This document shows positions 26,555-34,463 of a DNA stretch of 64,000 nt, piece after piece. Origin of the DNA: Streptomyces sp. NBC_01235 (GTDB lineage Bacteria > Actinomycetota > Actinomycetes > Streptomycetales > Streptomycetaceae); assembly GCF_035989285.1 (NCBI RefSeq), contig NZ_CP108513.1, forward strand, positions 1,612,001 through 1,676,000. Reading direction: 5' to 3'. The stretch's first letter is position 1. Each line of letters opens with the position of its first letter. Under the pieces are notes generated by a model. The model did not search any database, had not been told where the DNA came from, and saw only the letters and a list, made by a program, of their open reading frames with translations. Made by a program: the position numbers and the translations under genes.

Positions 26555-27090
26555 ATGTCTTTGCCCAAGCAAGAACTGTTCGACCGGATCCGGCGGGACA
26601 GCTGGCAGCGCCAGCTGTCGATCCGGGCTCTGCCGCGGAAGTACGGCGTTCACCGCCGGCTCGTACGCGAGGCGCTGTCCTCGCCGGTGCCCACGCCTTG
26701 CCGTCGGGGTGCGGACGTCACCTCGAATGGAGCCATACAAGAAGACGGTCGATGCCTGGCTGCGGGCTGATCTGGAGGCTCCGCACAAGCAGCGGCACAC
26801 CGTGCGGCGGATCGTCGCCCGGATCGAGGAGGAGTTCGGCGAGGCGTTCTCCCTATCCCACGGTCCGGGACTTCGTCGCGGCCCGGCGCAAGGAGATGGC
26901 AGCCCAGGCGGGGGCTCCGGTCGATGCGTTCGTGCCCCGGCACAACGCGCTCGGTGCGGACGCCGAGGTCGACTTCGGGGACGTCTATGTGGACCTGGCC
27001 GGGCAGCGCACCCGCTGCTATCTGTTCGCCTTCCGCCTGGCCTATTCGGGCAAGGCTGTGCACCGCATCTTTCTCTGCACCAACCAGCGG
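26555..27090 (+). mobile_element. IS21-family IstA transposase pseudogene
   Basis: Three frames in succession recover an IstA protein. The first has ELFDRIRRDSWQRQLSIRAL and KYGVHRRLVREAL (26555-26705). The second has KTVDAWLRADLEAPHKQRHT and VRRIVARIEEEFGEAF (about 26725-26860). The third has DAEVDFGDVYVDLAG and CYLFAFRLAYSGKAVHRIF (about 26855-27090). Similarity stops abruptly after VHRIF and the 3' half and istB are missing. At least two frameshifts plus a truncation make it non-functional. Confidence 0.85.
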
Positions 27091-27203
27091 CGTCGGGTGA
27101 CCGGTTTGTCCGCTGGTGGGCTCATGACGGGAGAGAGCGCCCGTGCGCACATCTTCGCTCTCAGCTCCGCCTTGTTCGGAGACCGAACTCTATGGGCCGA
27201 GTA

Positions 27204-27309
27204 CGGTCGGCGGTCGGCGGTCGGCGGTCGGCGGTCGGCGGTCGGCGGTCGGCGGTCGGCGGTCGGCGGTCGGCGGTCGGCGGTCGGCGGTCGGCGGTCG
27301 GCGGTCGGC
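27204..27309. repeat. Fifteen tandem copies of a 7-bp unit
   Basis: The heptamer CGGTCGG is repeated 15 times without a single mismatch (27204-27308). Because 7 is not a multiple of 3, every frame reads a 7-residue peptide repeat such as GGRRSAV. It starts 110 bases after the point where the IS21 relic breaks off and ends 22 bases before a small membrane protein gene's 3' end. Perfect copies indicate recent slippage expansion. Confidence 0.95.
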
Positions 27310-27330
27310 AAGATCTTGGTTGACGGACCG

Positions 27331-27603
27331 TCAACTACGGTGCGCGGTCAGCAACCAGACGAGATCGACCACCGCGATCGCCCCCCAGATCCAGCAGACG
27401 ACGGCGCTTCCGTCCGGCGCCAGCGCCGTGGCAAGTGCGCCGAATCCGACTGTGCCCAGCACTAGCCTGGTGCTGCGCCTCAATGCCAGCGACGCGCGCA
27501 GTGGCCCCGGTTCGACCAGCCTGTCGGCCAGGTAGGCGTCGAACGCCTCCGCGACCTGATCGTCGATCTCGTCCCGCATCTGGGCATCCAGTGATTCAGA
27601 CAT
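27331..27603 (-). CDS. Small two-helix membrane protein
   Basis: 90 residues. An acidic N-terminus (MRDEIDDQVAEAFDAYLADR) precedes a basic stretch and two hydrophobic segments (about 47-62 and 66-85). It starts inside the end of the upstream gene (8-base overlap, ATGTCTGA), so translation is coupled to the membrane protein at 27596. Similar small proteins next to ArsR/PadR-like regulators in Streptomyces are of unknown role. The pair is transcribed divergently from the regulator at 28135, with its operator between them, so it is probably the regulator's target. Confidence 0.7.
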   Translation of the reverse strand: MSESLDAQMRDEIDDQVAEAFDAYLADRLVEPGPLRASLALRRSTRLVLGTVGFGALATALAPDGSAVVCWIWGAIAVVDLVWLLTAHRS

Positions 27604-28012
27604 GGACGGCCACCCGCCGCACCGCAGTTGCCTGAACGGAAGCCACCACCGGCGGCCGCAGCGCGACGACAGCGCACAATGCCGCCAGGGGCAGTTCCAG
27701 CGTGCGGGCCAGCGCCGGCGAGATGACGACGTAGTACCCGGCTGTCATGACGTCGAACCAGGCGTCGACCAGTAACAACACGGCCGTCGCGATCGACGCC
27801 AGCGGCGCCCGGTGGTCACTACGCCGGACCAGTACCGCCGACGTCAGCAGACCGGCGATCTCCAACGCATCGAAGCCGACCCAGGCGACCCAGGCGACCC
27901 GCCAGTGCTGCGCCGGACAGGGGTCCGGCAGTGTCGTCCACAGCACCGCGAGCCACGGCACCAGCGCCAGCCCTGCGGCCAGTAACAGCCTCCCGACCAG
28001 GTTTTTTCGCAT
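27596..28012 (-). CDS. Four-helix membrane protein, likely target of the divergent ArsR-like regulator
   Basis: 138 residues from the ATG at 28012 (MRKNLVGRLLL). It has four hydrophobic segments (LLLAAGLALVPWLAVL; WVGFDALEIAGLLTSAVLV; ASIATAVLLLVDAWFDVMTA; LELPLAALCAVVAL). The frame is open further upstream, but that part would overlap the operator repeats and lacks a ribosome site. No family recognised beyond a general hypothetical membrane protein of actinomycetes. It forms an overlapping pair with 27331-27603. Confidence 0.7.
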   Translation of the reverse strand: MRKNLVGRLLLAAGLALVPWLAVLWTTLPDPCPAQHWRVAWVAWVGFDALEIAGLLTSAVLVRRSDHRAPLASIATAVLLLVDAWFDVMTAGYYVVISPALARTLELPLAALCAVVALRPPVVASVQATAVRRVAVHV

Positions 28013-28066
28013 CTCGACCCCCGAGCGTCCCGGCGCCCGCTGGCGCCCTGTTGAACCAAAGTAGCG

Positions 28067-28122
28067 ATTGCAGAGATATTCTGCAAACAATCTCTGCAAT
28101 GACTGCAGAGAGTCTCTGCAGT
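28067..28122. promoter_or_regulatory. Quadruple TGCAGAGA operator between divergent genes
   Basis: Four copies of a 10-bp element alternate in orientation: ATTGCAGAGA (28067-28076), TCTCTGCAAT (28091-28100), ACTGCAGAGA (28102-28111), TCTCTGCAGT (28113-28122). The last two form a perfect 21-bp palindrome with a single central base; the first two form a perfect pair with a 14-base spacer. The block ends 12 bases before the regulator's ATG at 28135, the expected place for autorepression and control of the divergent membrane genes. Confidence 0.8.
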
Positions 28123-28134
28123 ACGCTGGGCGGC

Positions 28135-28737
28135 ATGGTCGAGCGCCCCGAGAAGAGAGTGCTCACCGGCCCGGACCTCAAAGCCTTCTACAAGGCACTG
28201 TCCAACCCGGTGCGCCGCGACATCCTGAGCTACCTCGGCGAGCACGGCGCAGCGAACTCCACCAGCGTCGCCAAGGCCCTCGGCGAGAGCACTGGCACCA
28301 CCAGCTACCACCTGCGCAAACTCGCCGACCTCAAGCTGATCGCTGAGATCGAGGAGCGGTCCACCGGCCGGGAACGCTGGTGGAAGTCACTCATGACGGA
28401 CATCTTCACGCCGCCGGGCCTGGAGTTGACGGCCGACGAGCGCGAGGCCGCGGTGAAGATCGGCGCACTCAAGATGGCTCATGACCTGAACCTGGTCGTG
28501 AGCGCATACGCCGGGTACGACTCCTCCGCAGGCTGGAACCAGATCTACCGCGCCGGATTGCGGATGACGAAGGAGCAGGTCGCCACGTTCGTCGAGGAGT
28601 ACCAGACGCTGCTGCGCAAGTATCTGACGGAGCCCGGTGACCACCCGCCCGGCTCACGGCACATGGCTGTACGCCTGGTGGTTGTGCCCGACGAAGGCCC
28701 CCGGCCCACCCTGCCGGCCGAGCCGGACGACGATTAG
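28135..28737 (+). CDS. ArsR-like winged-helix transcriptional regulator
   Basis: 200 residues from the ATG at 28135. The winged-helix domain (about 10-85) shows the ArsR-type opening LSNPVRRDILSYL. Next come a recognition region SVAKALGESTGTTSYHLRKL and a wing ending STGRERWW. The C-terminal part (about 90-180) is helical and includes GALKMAHDLNLVVSAYAG and a run of aromatic residues of unknown ligand role. No Cys metal-binding motif is seen, so it is unlikely to be a classical metal sensor. It is divergent from the two small membrane protein genes across a strong inverted-repeat operator, which points to an autoregulated local repressor. Confidence 0.85.
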   Translation: MVERPEKRVLTGPDLKAFYKALSNPVRRDILSYLGEHGAANSTSVAKALGESTGTTSYHLRKLADLKLIAEIEERSTGRERWWKSLMTDIFTPPGLELTADEREAAVKIGALKMAHDLNLVVSAYAGYDSSAGWNQIYRAGLRMTKEQVATFVEEYQTLLRKYLTEPGDHPPGSRHMAVRLVVVPDEGPRPTLPAEPDDD

Positions 28738-28771
28738 CGCCGCATCAGACGACAGGGTCCTGGTACCGAGG

Positions 28772-28984
28772 TCAGCCCAGGGCAGTGACGCCGTCCTCGC
28801 CTCGGCCGGCTTGGGCTCGCCGGCGTTCGGCCTGCTGTTTCTTGTCGGCGATGTGCCGCAGGCTCTCCTGCGAGCCGACGACCTCACCGAGCCACTGCAT
28901 CCGCTGGGCCTCTCCCAGGCGCCGGCGGGTGTTGGTCTCGATCTCCAGCAGACGGGGCTCCTGGAACAGGTCCGGACGGAGCAT
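28772..28984 (-). pseudogene. Remnant resembling an integrase C-terminal tail
   Basis: The minus frame reads PRLLEIETNTRRRLGEAQRM and QWLGEVVGSQESLRHIADKK. This basic coiled stretch resembles the tail of Streptomyces tyrosine-type integrases, similar in style to the remnant at 2051-2398. There is no catalytic domain, so it is a relic at best. A small independent protein of 70 residues is the alternative. Confidence 0.4.
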
Positions 28985-29212
28985 CGGGCACCTGACACAG
29001 GCTTATCCGAACTACCCGGTTCACGGACCGGCGGGGCCGCTCGCAGGCGAGTTGCTGAAAGCAGTGGGCAACAATCTCGGCGCCCAGGAGTGTCCGGGCG
29101 TGTCGCGCCGCCGACTCCTGCCGGGTCGCCGTGAATGGGTGTCGTAGGACAGGGGAGAATGCCGGACATGGACGACGCCGACTGCGGTGCGGCGGCGGGC
29201 AGGGATCAGTCG

Positions 29213-29760
29213 AAGTTGAGGCGGCGTCCCCATTCGCTGCTCCAGCCACCACGCCAGACGGCCAGACCCGCGTAGGTGAAAATGCAGCCGACGCCGATGC
29301 CCCATCCCCGGCCTTCGTAGCGGATGGCGGCGTCCGCAAGGCGGTGCGGAGTCCATCAAGGGGGATCACGGTGAAGGTGTCGCTGCATTCGTCGGGGCAG
29401 TGCTGGACCTCGATCCAGCCTTTGCGGACGAAGGGCAGCAGCGGGGCGAGTTGCCGGTCCACCCAGGCAAGGCGCTCGGCGCCATCCAGGTCGTCCGGCG
29501 GATCCTCCCAGATGCCGAACGCCCCCGTGAGCATGCCGCTCGCCTCGGCCGCGCAGACCAGGACTTCGCGTTCCTCAACGCTCAGCTCGTCCCAGGCGGG
29601 AAGCGCGCTGGTGTCGGCAGTCGGATGTGCGCCGTCGAACCAGTGCTCGACCGAAACGACCCAACAAAGGTCGAGTCACGCGACCCATCGGACACGGCCT
29701 GGTCGTCACCCAGCGCGAGCAGTATCGCGAACTGCTCGCTGTTGGTTCCGGCACAACTGC
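29213..29760 (-). pseudogene. Frameshifted hypothetical protein gene
   Basis: Three minus frames join into one plausible protein. EQFAILLALGDDQAVSDG (near 29740-29690) comes first. SVEHWFDGAHPTADTSALPA follows, then ELSVEEREVLVCAAEASG and GWIEVQHCPDECSDTF (29650-29350). The end is DAAIRYEGRGWGIGVGCIFT with GLAVWRGGWSSEWG and a stop near 29213. Two frameshifts separate them, near 29670 and 29340. The assembled protein would be about 170 residues. I do not know its function. Confidence 0.55.
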
Positions 29761-29806
29761 GGACCTGCAACGGCGGATCCAACCAGCGATGGACGCTGAG
29801 CTGCCC
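29758..29806 (+). pseudogene. Tip of a CBM13 (ricin-B) domain
   Basis: On the plus strand the frame reads [14 protein letters not shown], the exact style of the last repeat of the ricin-B modules in the array (the gene at 12613 ends [13 protein letters not shown] and a stop). The stop codon is lost (TGA became TGC) and nothing upstream in frame continues the domain. It is a 3'-terminal crumb of a further CBM13 gene, in opposite orientation to the array. Confidence 0.55.
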
Positions 29807-29971
29807 CAGTGAGGGCCCCGCACCCAACGCCGGGGCGACATCCGACCGCCGCCCCCGGCGTGGCACCGCGCGACGCCTCGGCCTCCACCAGCCATCACGC
29901 CCCGTGCCCGATGGCGAACCGATTCCCGCGAGCTATCCTGTCGACCTGCGGGTGGGTTCTTGGGGAGCTGC

Positions 29972-31015
29972 ATGAACATCGGGGAGATCGCTCGGCGCGC
30001 CGGCGTGTCACGCAGCACGGTGTCCTACGCGCTCAGCGGCAAGCGACCCGTCGCGAGCAGCACCCGGAGACGTATCCAGGACGTGATCAACGAGTTGGGG
30101 TATCGCCCCAACGCGACCGCGAGGGCCCTCAAGGAGGGCCGGACCCGGACGATCGGTCTCGTGATCCCGCCGGCGGGCAACCGGCTCACGCACATGCAGC
30201 TGGACTTCGTCGCCAGCGTGGTCGACGCCGCCGCCCGGGTGGACCTGGATGTGCTGCTGTCCCCTTCGGGCGGGGATCACGACCGTTCCTTCGAGCGGTT
30301 GGTCTCGGAGAGCCGCGTGGACGGTGTCATCCTGATGGAGATCCGCCTGGAGGACCCTCGTGTGGGTCGCCTGCAGGATGCCGGGCTGCCCTTCGTCGGC
30401 ATCGGGCACACGGCCGGTGACCATCAGATGTCCTGGATCGACGTCGATTACGCCGGCTTGATCCAGCACTGCGTACGGCACCTCGCCGATCTGGGGCACC
30501 GCCGAGTGGCTCTGATCACTCGATCCCCCGAACTCATCGCGGCCGGTTACGGCCCGGCGCGCAGGGCCAGAGACGGTTTCGAGGCCGCCGTGGCGGAGCG
30601 CGGCCTCGACGGCATCGAAGTGCCTTGCGGGGACGACGCTCGCTCCGGCCAGGAATGCGTCGAGGCGCTCCTGCGCAGCCACCCGGACCTCACCGCTGTC
30701 ACCACCATCAACGAGGCCGCCCTGCCCGGCATCCAGCGCGCGCTGGCGGACACCGGCCTCCAAGTGCCGTACGACTTCTCCATCACCGGAGTGGCGGCCA
30801 AGACCTGGGCCGAGGACTTCCGACCGCCGCTCACGGCGGCGGACGTACCGGCCCCGGAAATGGGCGAGAAAGCCGTTTCCTTGCTGGTGGAACGCATCAC
30901 TGCGCCGGACACCCCACCTCGGCACATCCTGTTGACCCCCCCGATCTCGCTGCGCTCCAGCACAGCCGCCGCACCCACCGGACGGCAGGCGAGAGTCAAC
31001 GGCGCTTCGCGCTGA
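29972..31015 (+). CDS. LacI-family transcriptional regulator
   Basis: 347 residues from the ATG at 29972, preceded by GGGGAG 6 bases upstream (a TTG 12 bases earlier is less likely). The helix-turn-helix is at 1-25 (IGEIARRAGVSRSTVSYALS), with the hinge helix ending NATARALKEGRTRTIGLVIP. A periplasmic-binding-type sugar domain follows (about 60-330), with the usual HLADLGHRRVALI. It is a single gene surrounded by relics. Being the nearest intact regulator to the CAZyme array and to the broken rhamnosidase, it may have controlled one of them. The ligand is unknown. Confidence 0.88.
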   Translation: MNIGEIARRAGVSRSTVSYALSGKRPVASSTRRRIQDVINELGYRPNATARALKEGRTRTIGLVIPPAGNRLTHMQLDFVASVVDAAARVDLDVLLSPSGGDHDRSFERLVSESRVDGVILMEIRLEDPRVGRLQDAGLPFVGIGHTAGDHQMSWIDVDYAGLIQHCVRHLADLGHRRVALITRSPELIAAGYGPARRARDGFEAAVAERGLDGIEVPCGDDARSGQECVEALLRSHPDLTAVTTINEAALPGIQRALADTGLQVPYDFSITGVAAKTWAEDFRPPLTAADVPAPEMGEKAVSLLVERITAPDTPPRHILLTPPISLRSSTAAAPTGRQARVNGASR

Positions 31016-31629
31016 GCCGGGCGGGTACGACGATCCCGTCCACAGGACGCCCTCGACGCCGACCGTTCCACAGGCCGAGTCCAGCCAGCCGAGCGCCCTC
31101 GCCCGGAGGCCAGCCGGTATCGCCCCTCCCGATCCAGGAGCCGGACCGTGCACGGGCCGAAGCACTTCCCGGTGCATCTGACGTGCGCCATCAGTGCAGG
31201 CCAGTAGTCATCGTGTAAGCGCACTGCGCTGACCTCAACCGCCGGCTCCGGGCCCTGCCGCCCCCGCGGAAGCGGCGGGGTTCGCCTGCGTCCTCGGCGG
31301 TCCACCCCAGCAGAGTGCCGGCCTCGGCGTACAGTGCGGCAGCGGCCGATGGCCATCCCACACCGGAGTGCGAGCGGATGCAGCAGGTGGTCCCTCCCTT
31401 CTTGGCTTCAACCGCCGCGTGGTGCCGGGCGGCCAGCCAGTCCGAGGGACCACAAATTCCGATGGCCTCGCCCGGTCACGCAATGAGGTGGTCGGGTGTA
31501 GTGAGAAGCCGGGTGGCGTCGACTGACAGCCGACCGCCAAGCATTCCTTCGCCCCGACCCATCGGCTGTGCGGCGACGCCTGCACCCAGCTCTTCGCACG
31601 GGGTCGCAATCGATGTTCGCCGCCGAGTC
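31016..31629. other. 600-bp region without a convincing gene
   Basis: No complete gene is visible. A minus-strand stretch around 31130-31240 reads AVRLHDDYWPALMAHVRCTG, which looks protein-like but has no partner frame and no start; it may be another relic. The distal end of the neighbouring RICIN pseudogene runs into this DNA out of register. Confidence 0.4.
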
Positions 31630-32760
31630 CTACATCGCCGTCGCCCCGACAGCGTAGGCCAGAGCTGGTCGTCGACGGTCAGGTCGTTCCACTGGACGAC
31701 GGCGGCGCCGTTGCTGTTGGTCGACTGGGCGACGCCGCCGTTGAAGCCGCTGTTCACGTTCTTGGGTTTGTAATAGCCGTCGCCCGCGTCGGTGAGGGTC
31801 CACTTCTGCGAGTCGGCGATGGAGGGCGTGCTCTGAACGACCGCGGCTCCTGGGGTGGTGGAGCCGCTGCGGATGTCCAGGTTGAGGTTGCTGCTGACAT
31901 TCTTGATGGTCCAGGATCCGCCGCCCGCGGACTGGAAGGTGAACAGCTGGCAAGGGCAGGCGGAGTTCTGCCACTGGTCGGCTGCCGTACCGGTGGCGTT
32001 GGAGGCGCCGGGGATGTCCAAGTGCTTGCCGCTGTTCTTGTTGACGAGGGTGTACTGCCCGGTGCCCAGTGGCGGCAGGGCGCTCTGGGCAAGGTTCCAG
32101 CGCTGGCAGGCGCAGCCGGTGTCGCTCCACTGAACGGCGGTGGTGCCGGTGGTGGTGGATGCGTTGGGGATTTCGAGGATTTTGCCGGTGCCGCGGTTGG
32201 CGACCGTGTAGCCGCCGGCCGGATGCGGAGCGACGGTCCATTCGTGGTCGAGGGTGCCGTTGTCGTCCCACTGCAGGATCTTGGCGCCGTTGGCGGTGGA
32301 CTGGTTCTCCACGCCGAGGACCTTGCCGCCGGCCACGTTGAAGATCCTGAAGAAGCCGGAAGGCTGCTGCACGAAGCGCCACTGCTGGTCGGTGGCGTTG
32401 TCGGTGTTCTGCTGCGTGGCGTAGGCGCCGTCGGCGGTGGAGCCGCCCGCGATGCTCAGCATCAGGTCGCTGTTCGCGTTGGCCACGGTGTAGGTGGCAC
32501 CGTCCGAGATGCCGCCGCCCAGGTCGATGGTGTCTGCCCCCGGATACCGGACCGCACGCGCCAGCCGAAGCGCGGCCGGGCCGAGTCCACGCCGAGAGGA
32601 TCAGTGCGGTGTTCCATGGTCAGTCCCCATACCGCGCCACTCTCCGCGCGGTGGGGCTCTTCCGCCGCCGCACTCGTTCCGCCTCCCATGACACCGGCCC
32701 CTGACGACACGACACCGGCCGTCGCTGCCAGGACGGTTCGACGAGGTACTGCCGTGCTCT
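31630..32760 (-). pseudogene. Broken secreted GH78 alpha-L-rhamnosidase start joined to a RICIN tail
   Basis: Reading the minus strand from about 32750, a Tat-like signal VPRRTVLAATAGVVSSG leads into GLTMEHRTDPLGVDSARPRF and GW, the opening of GH78 rhamnosidases. About 30 bases later, in another frame, comes DTIDLGGGISDGATYTVANA, followed by two RICIN beta-trefoil units (about 32480-31640). These include NQSTANGAKILQWDDNG, KNSGKHLDIPGAS and DSQKWTLTD. The catalytic part, normally about 800 residues, is missing, and the tail runs into foreign sequence after DDQLWPTLSG. No complete start is found. An internal deletion plus frameshift explains it. Confidence 0.65.
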
Positions 32761-32881
32761 GTTCGCGGGACGGAATCCCATCGCGGACATCACTGACATC
32801 GCGGTCGGTGTCGTCTGCACGGTGCGCATCACGTCGTCGCCCGGAGCGGTGCGTCGTCGGCCGCGTGGGGCCGTGCCTGCC

Positions 32882-34399
32882 TCAGCGATCGAGCGGCTCG
32901 TATGCGAACCAGTCGAAGTGCACGGCCCCGGCGGCGGCGAACATTGCGATGATCCGGCCGGTGAAGCCGCCGGCGACCTCCGTGGACAGGTATTTGCCGT
33001 CCAACGTGGCGAGTTCGGCGAATGCGCCGTCCGGCTCCTCGATGCCGAGCGAGACGACATCGGGGCCGGTGCGTGCGTCGTTCACCGTGTGTGCGGCAGC
33101 CACCTCGATGCGCAGCACCACAGGTCCGGGAGGTGTCGGCCGAGATGCCACGACGGTGTTCAACGGGCCGATGCGGACGCGCACTTGCACCTTGCCGGGC
33201 GAGGCCTCGATGTCGTAATGGTGCTGTTCGTCGAGACGGACGGCCAGGCCGCCGTCTCCTTCCGTCACGTCGACCAAGGCCCTCACCCGGCAGGACAGAT
33301 GTTGCTGCCGCCGGCCGACGAACGTCACGTCGGTGTCGTCGAGTGATCCGCCGCGGGCGTGCAGAGTGAGCCAGCCGGGCCGTTTCTTCGTAGTGCACAC
33401 CTCCGGAGGTCGGTGCCGCAGCGAAACCCAGTGCGGGGCCAGTTCGCTCAGCTCGAAGTCGTCCCGGTCCGGCACGACGGCTTGCGGGCGCAGCGGCCAG
33501 GAGGGCGCGGGCATGGAGGACGACAGTTCACCGACGACCGGCCAGCCGTCGACCCAGTCGACCGGCACCAGAAACGTCTCCCGGCCGAGTACGTGCCATC
33601 CGGGGGTGCCACCGCCGGGCCGCACGCCGAGCAGGACCATCCACCACGAGTCGTCCGGTGCCTGCACCAGGTCCGCGTGGCCGGTGTTCTGGACGGTGTG
33701 GCCGGTGCCCCGGTGGGTCAGGATCGGGTTGGCGGGGCACGGCTCGAACGGGCCTGTGGGTGTGCGCCCACGGGCGATCGAGACGCTGTGGCAACGCTCG
33801 GTGCCGCCCTCGGCGATGAGCAGGTACCAGTAGTCGCCGATCCGGTAGAGGTGCGGTGCTTCCGGGGCCTTGGCGCCGGGGCTGCCGGACCAGAGCCGAC
33901 GCGGCGGACCGAACGTCTCCCCCGTGTGGGGATCGATGCGGACCTGCCCGACTCCGGCGGTGGTGCACCAGCAGTTGCCGTCGTCGTCCCAGGCGAGGTC
34001 CGGGTCGATACCGTGCACGCCGGGCAGCCGGATCGGATCGGACCAGGGCCCGGCCGGGTCGGTGGCCGTGAACAGCAGATTGCCGTCACCGCTCACATTC
34101 GTGACGATCAGCCAGAAACGGCCGTCGTGATAGCGCAGTGTGGGCGCGTAGATCCCACCCGAAGACGGCGCGTCGAGCGGCAGGCGCAACTGACTCGGCC
34201 GGTCCAGAGCGTTCCCGATCTGGGTCCAGTGCACCAGGTCCCGACTGTGGAAGACGGGCACGCCCGGGAAGTATTCGAAGCTGGAGCAGGCCAGGTAGTA
34301 GTCCTCCCCCGCCCGGCAGACGGACGGATCGGGATGAAAGCCGGGGATCACGGGGTTGCTGATGGTGCTGCCCGTCTCGGACATGCTCGACACCCTCAT
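32882..34399 (-). CDS. GH43 beta-xylosidase / alpha-L-arabinofuranosidase (intracellular)
   Basis: 505 residues, no signal peptide, so probably cytoplasmic and acting on imported oligosaccharides. The five-bladed propeller domain (about 14-310) has the general base Asp in PGFHPDPSVCR, the pKa-modulating Asp in GVHGIDPDLAW and the acid Glu in AKAPEAPHLYR. A C-terminal beta-sandwich (about 320-505) is the accessory domain of the GH43 xylosidase group. The ATG at 34399 has AAAGGA 5 bases upstream. It lies 64 bases downstream of the secreted arabinofuranosidase gene and is likely in the same transcript. Exact specificity (xylose or arabinose) cannot be fixed by eye. Confidence 0.9.
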   Translation of the reverse strand: MRVSSMSETGSTISNPVIPGFHPDPSVCRAGEDYYLACSSFEYFPGVPVFHSRDLVHWTQIGNALDRPSQLRLPLDAPSSGGIYAPTLRYHDGRFWLIVTNVSGDGNLLFTATDPAGPWSDPIRLPGVHGIDPDLAWDDDGNCWCTTAGVGQVRIDPHTGETFGPPRRLWSGSPGAKAPEAPHLYRIGDYWYLLIAEGGTERCHSVSIARGRTPTGPFEPCPANPILTHRGTGHTVQNTGHADLVQAPDDSWWMVLLGVRPGGGTPGWHVLGRETFLVPVDWVDGWPVVGELSSSMPAPSWPLRPQAVVPDRDDFELSELAPHWVSLRHRPPEVCTTKKRPGWLTLHARGGSLDDTDVTFVGRRQQHLSCRVRALVDVTEGDGGLAVRLDEQHHYDIEASPGKVQVRVRIGPLNTVVASRPTPPGPVVLRIEVAAAHTVNDARTGPDVVSLGIEEPDGAFAELATLDGKYLSTEVAGGFTGRIIAMFAAAGAVHFDWFAYEPLDR

Positions 34400-34463
34400 C
34401 GAGTCCTTTCACGTTTTCGGCCGCACGGTGGAAACGTCGGCGGAGAGTCTGGGGGCCGCTGGT

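Noticed and set aside
27204..27309. Considered the heptamer repeat as a CRISPR array
   Set aside because: Units are 7 bp with no spacers and no cas genes are nearby; it is a simple tandem repeat.
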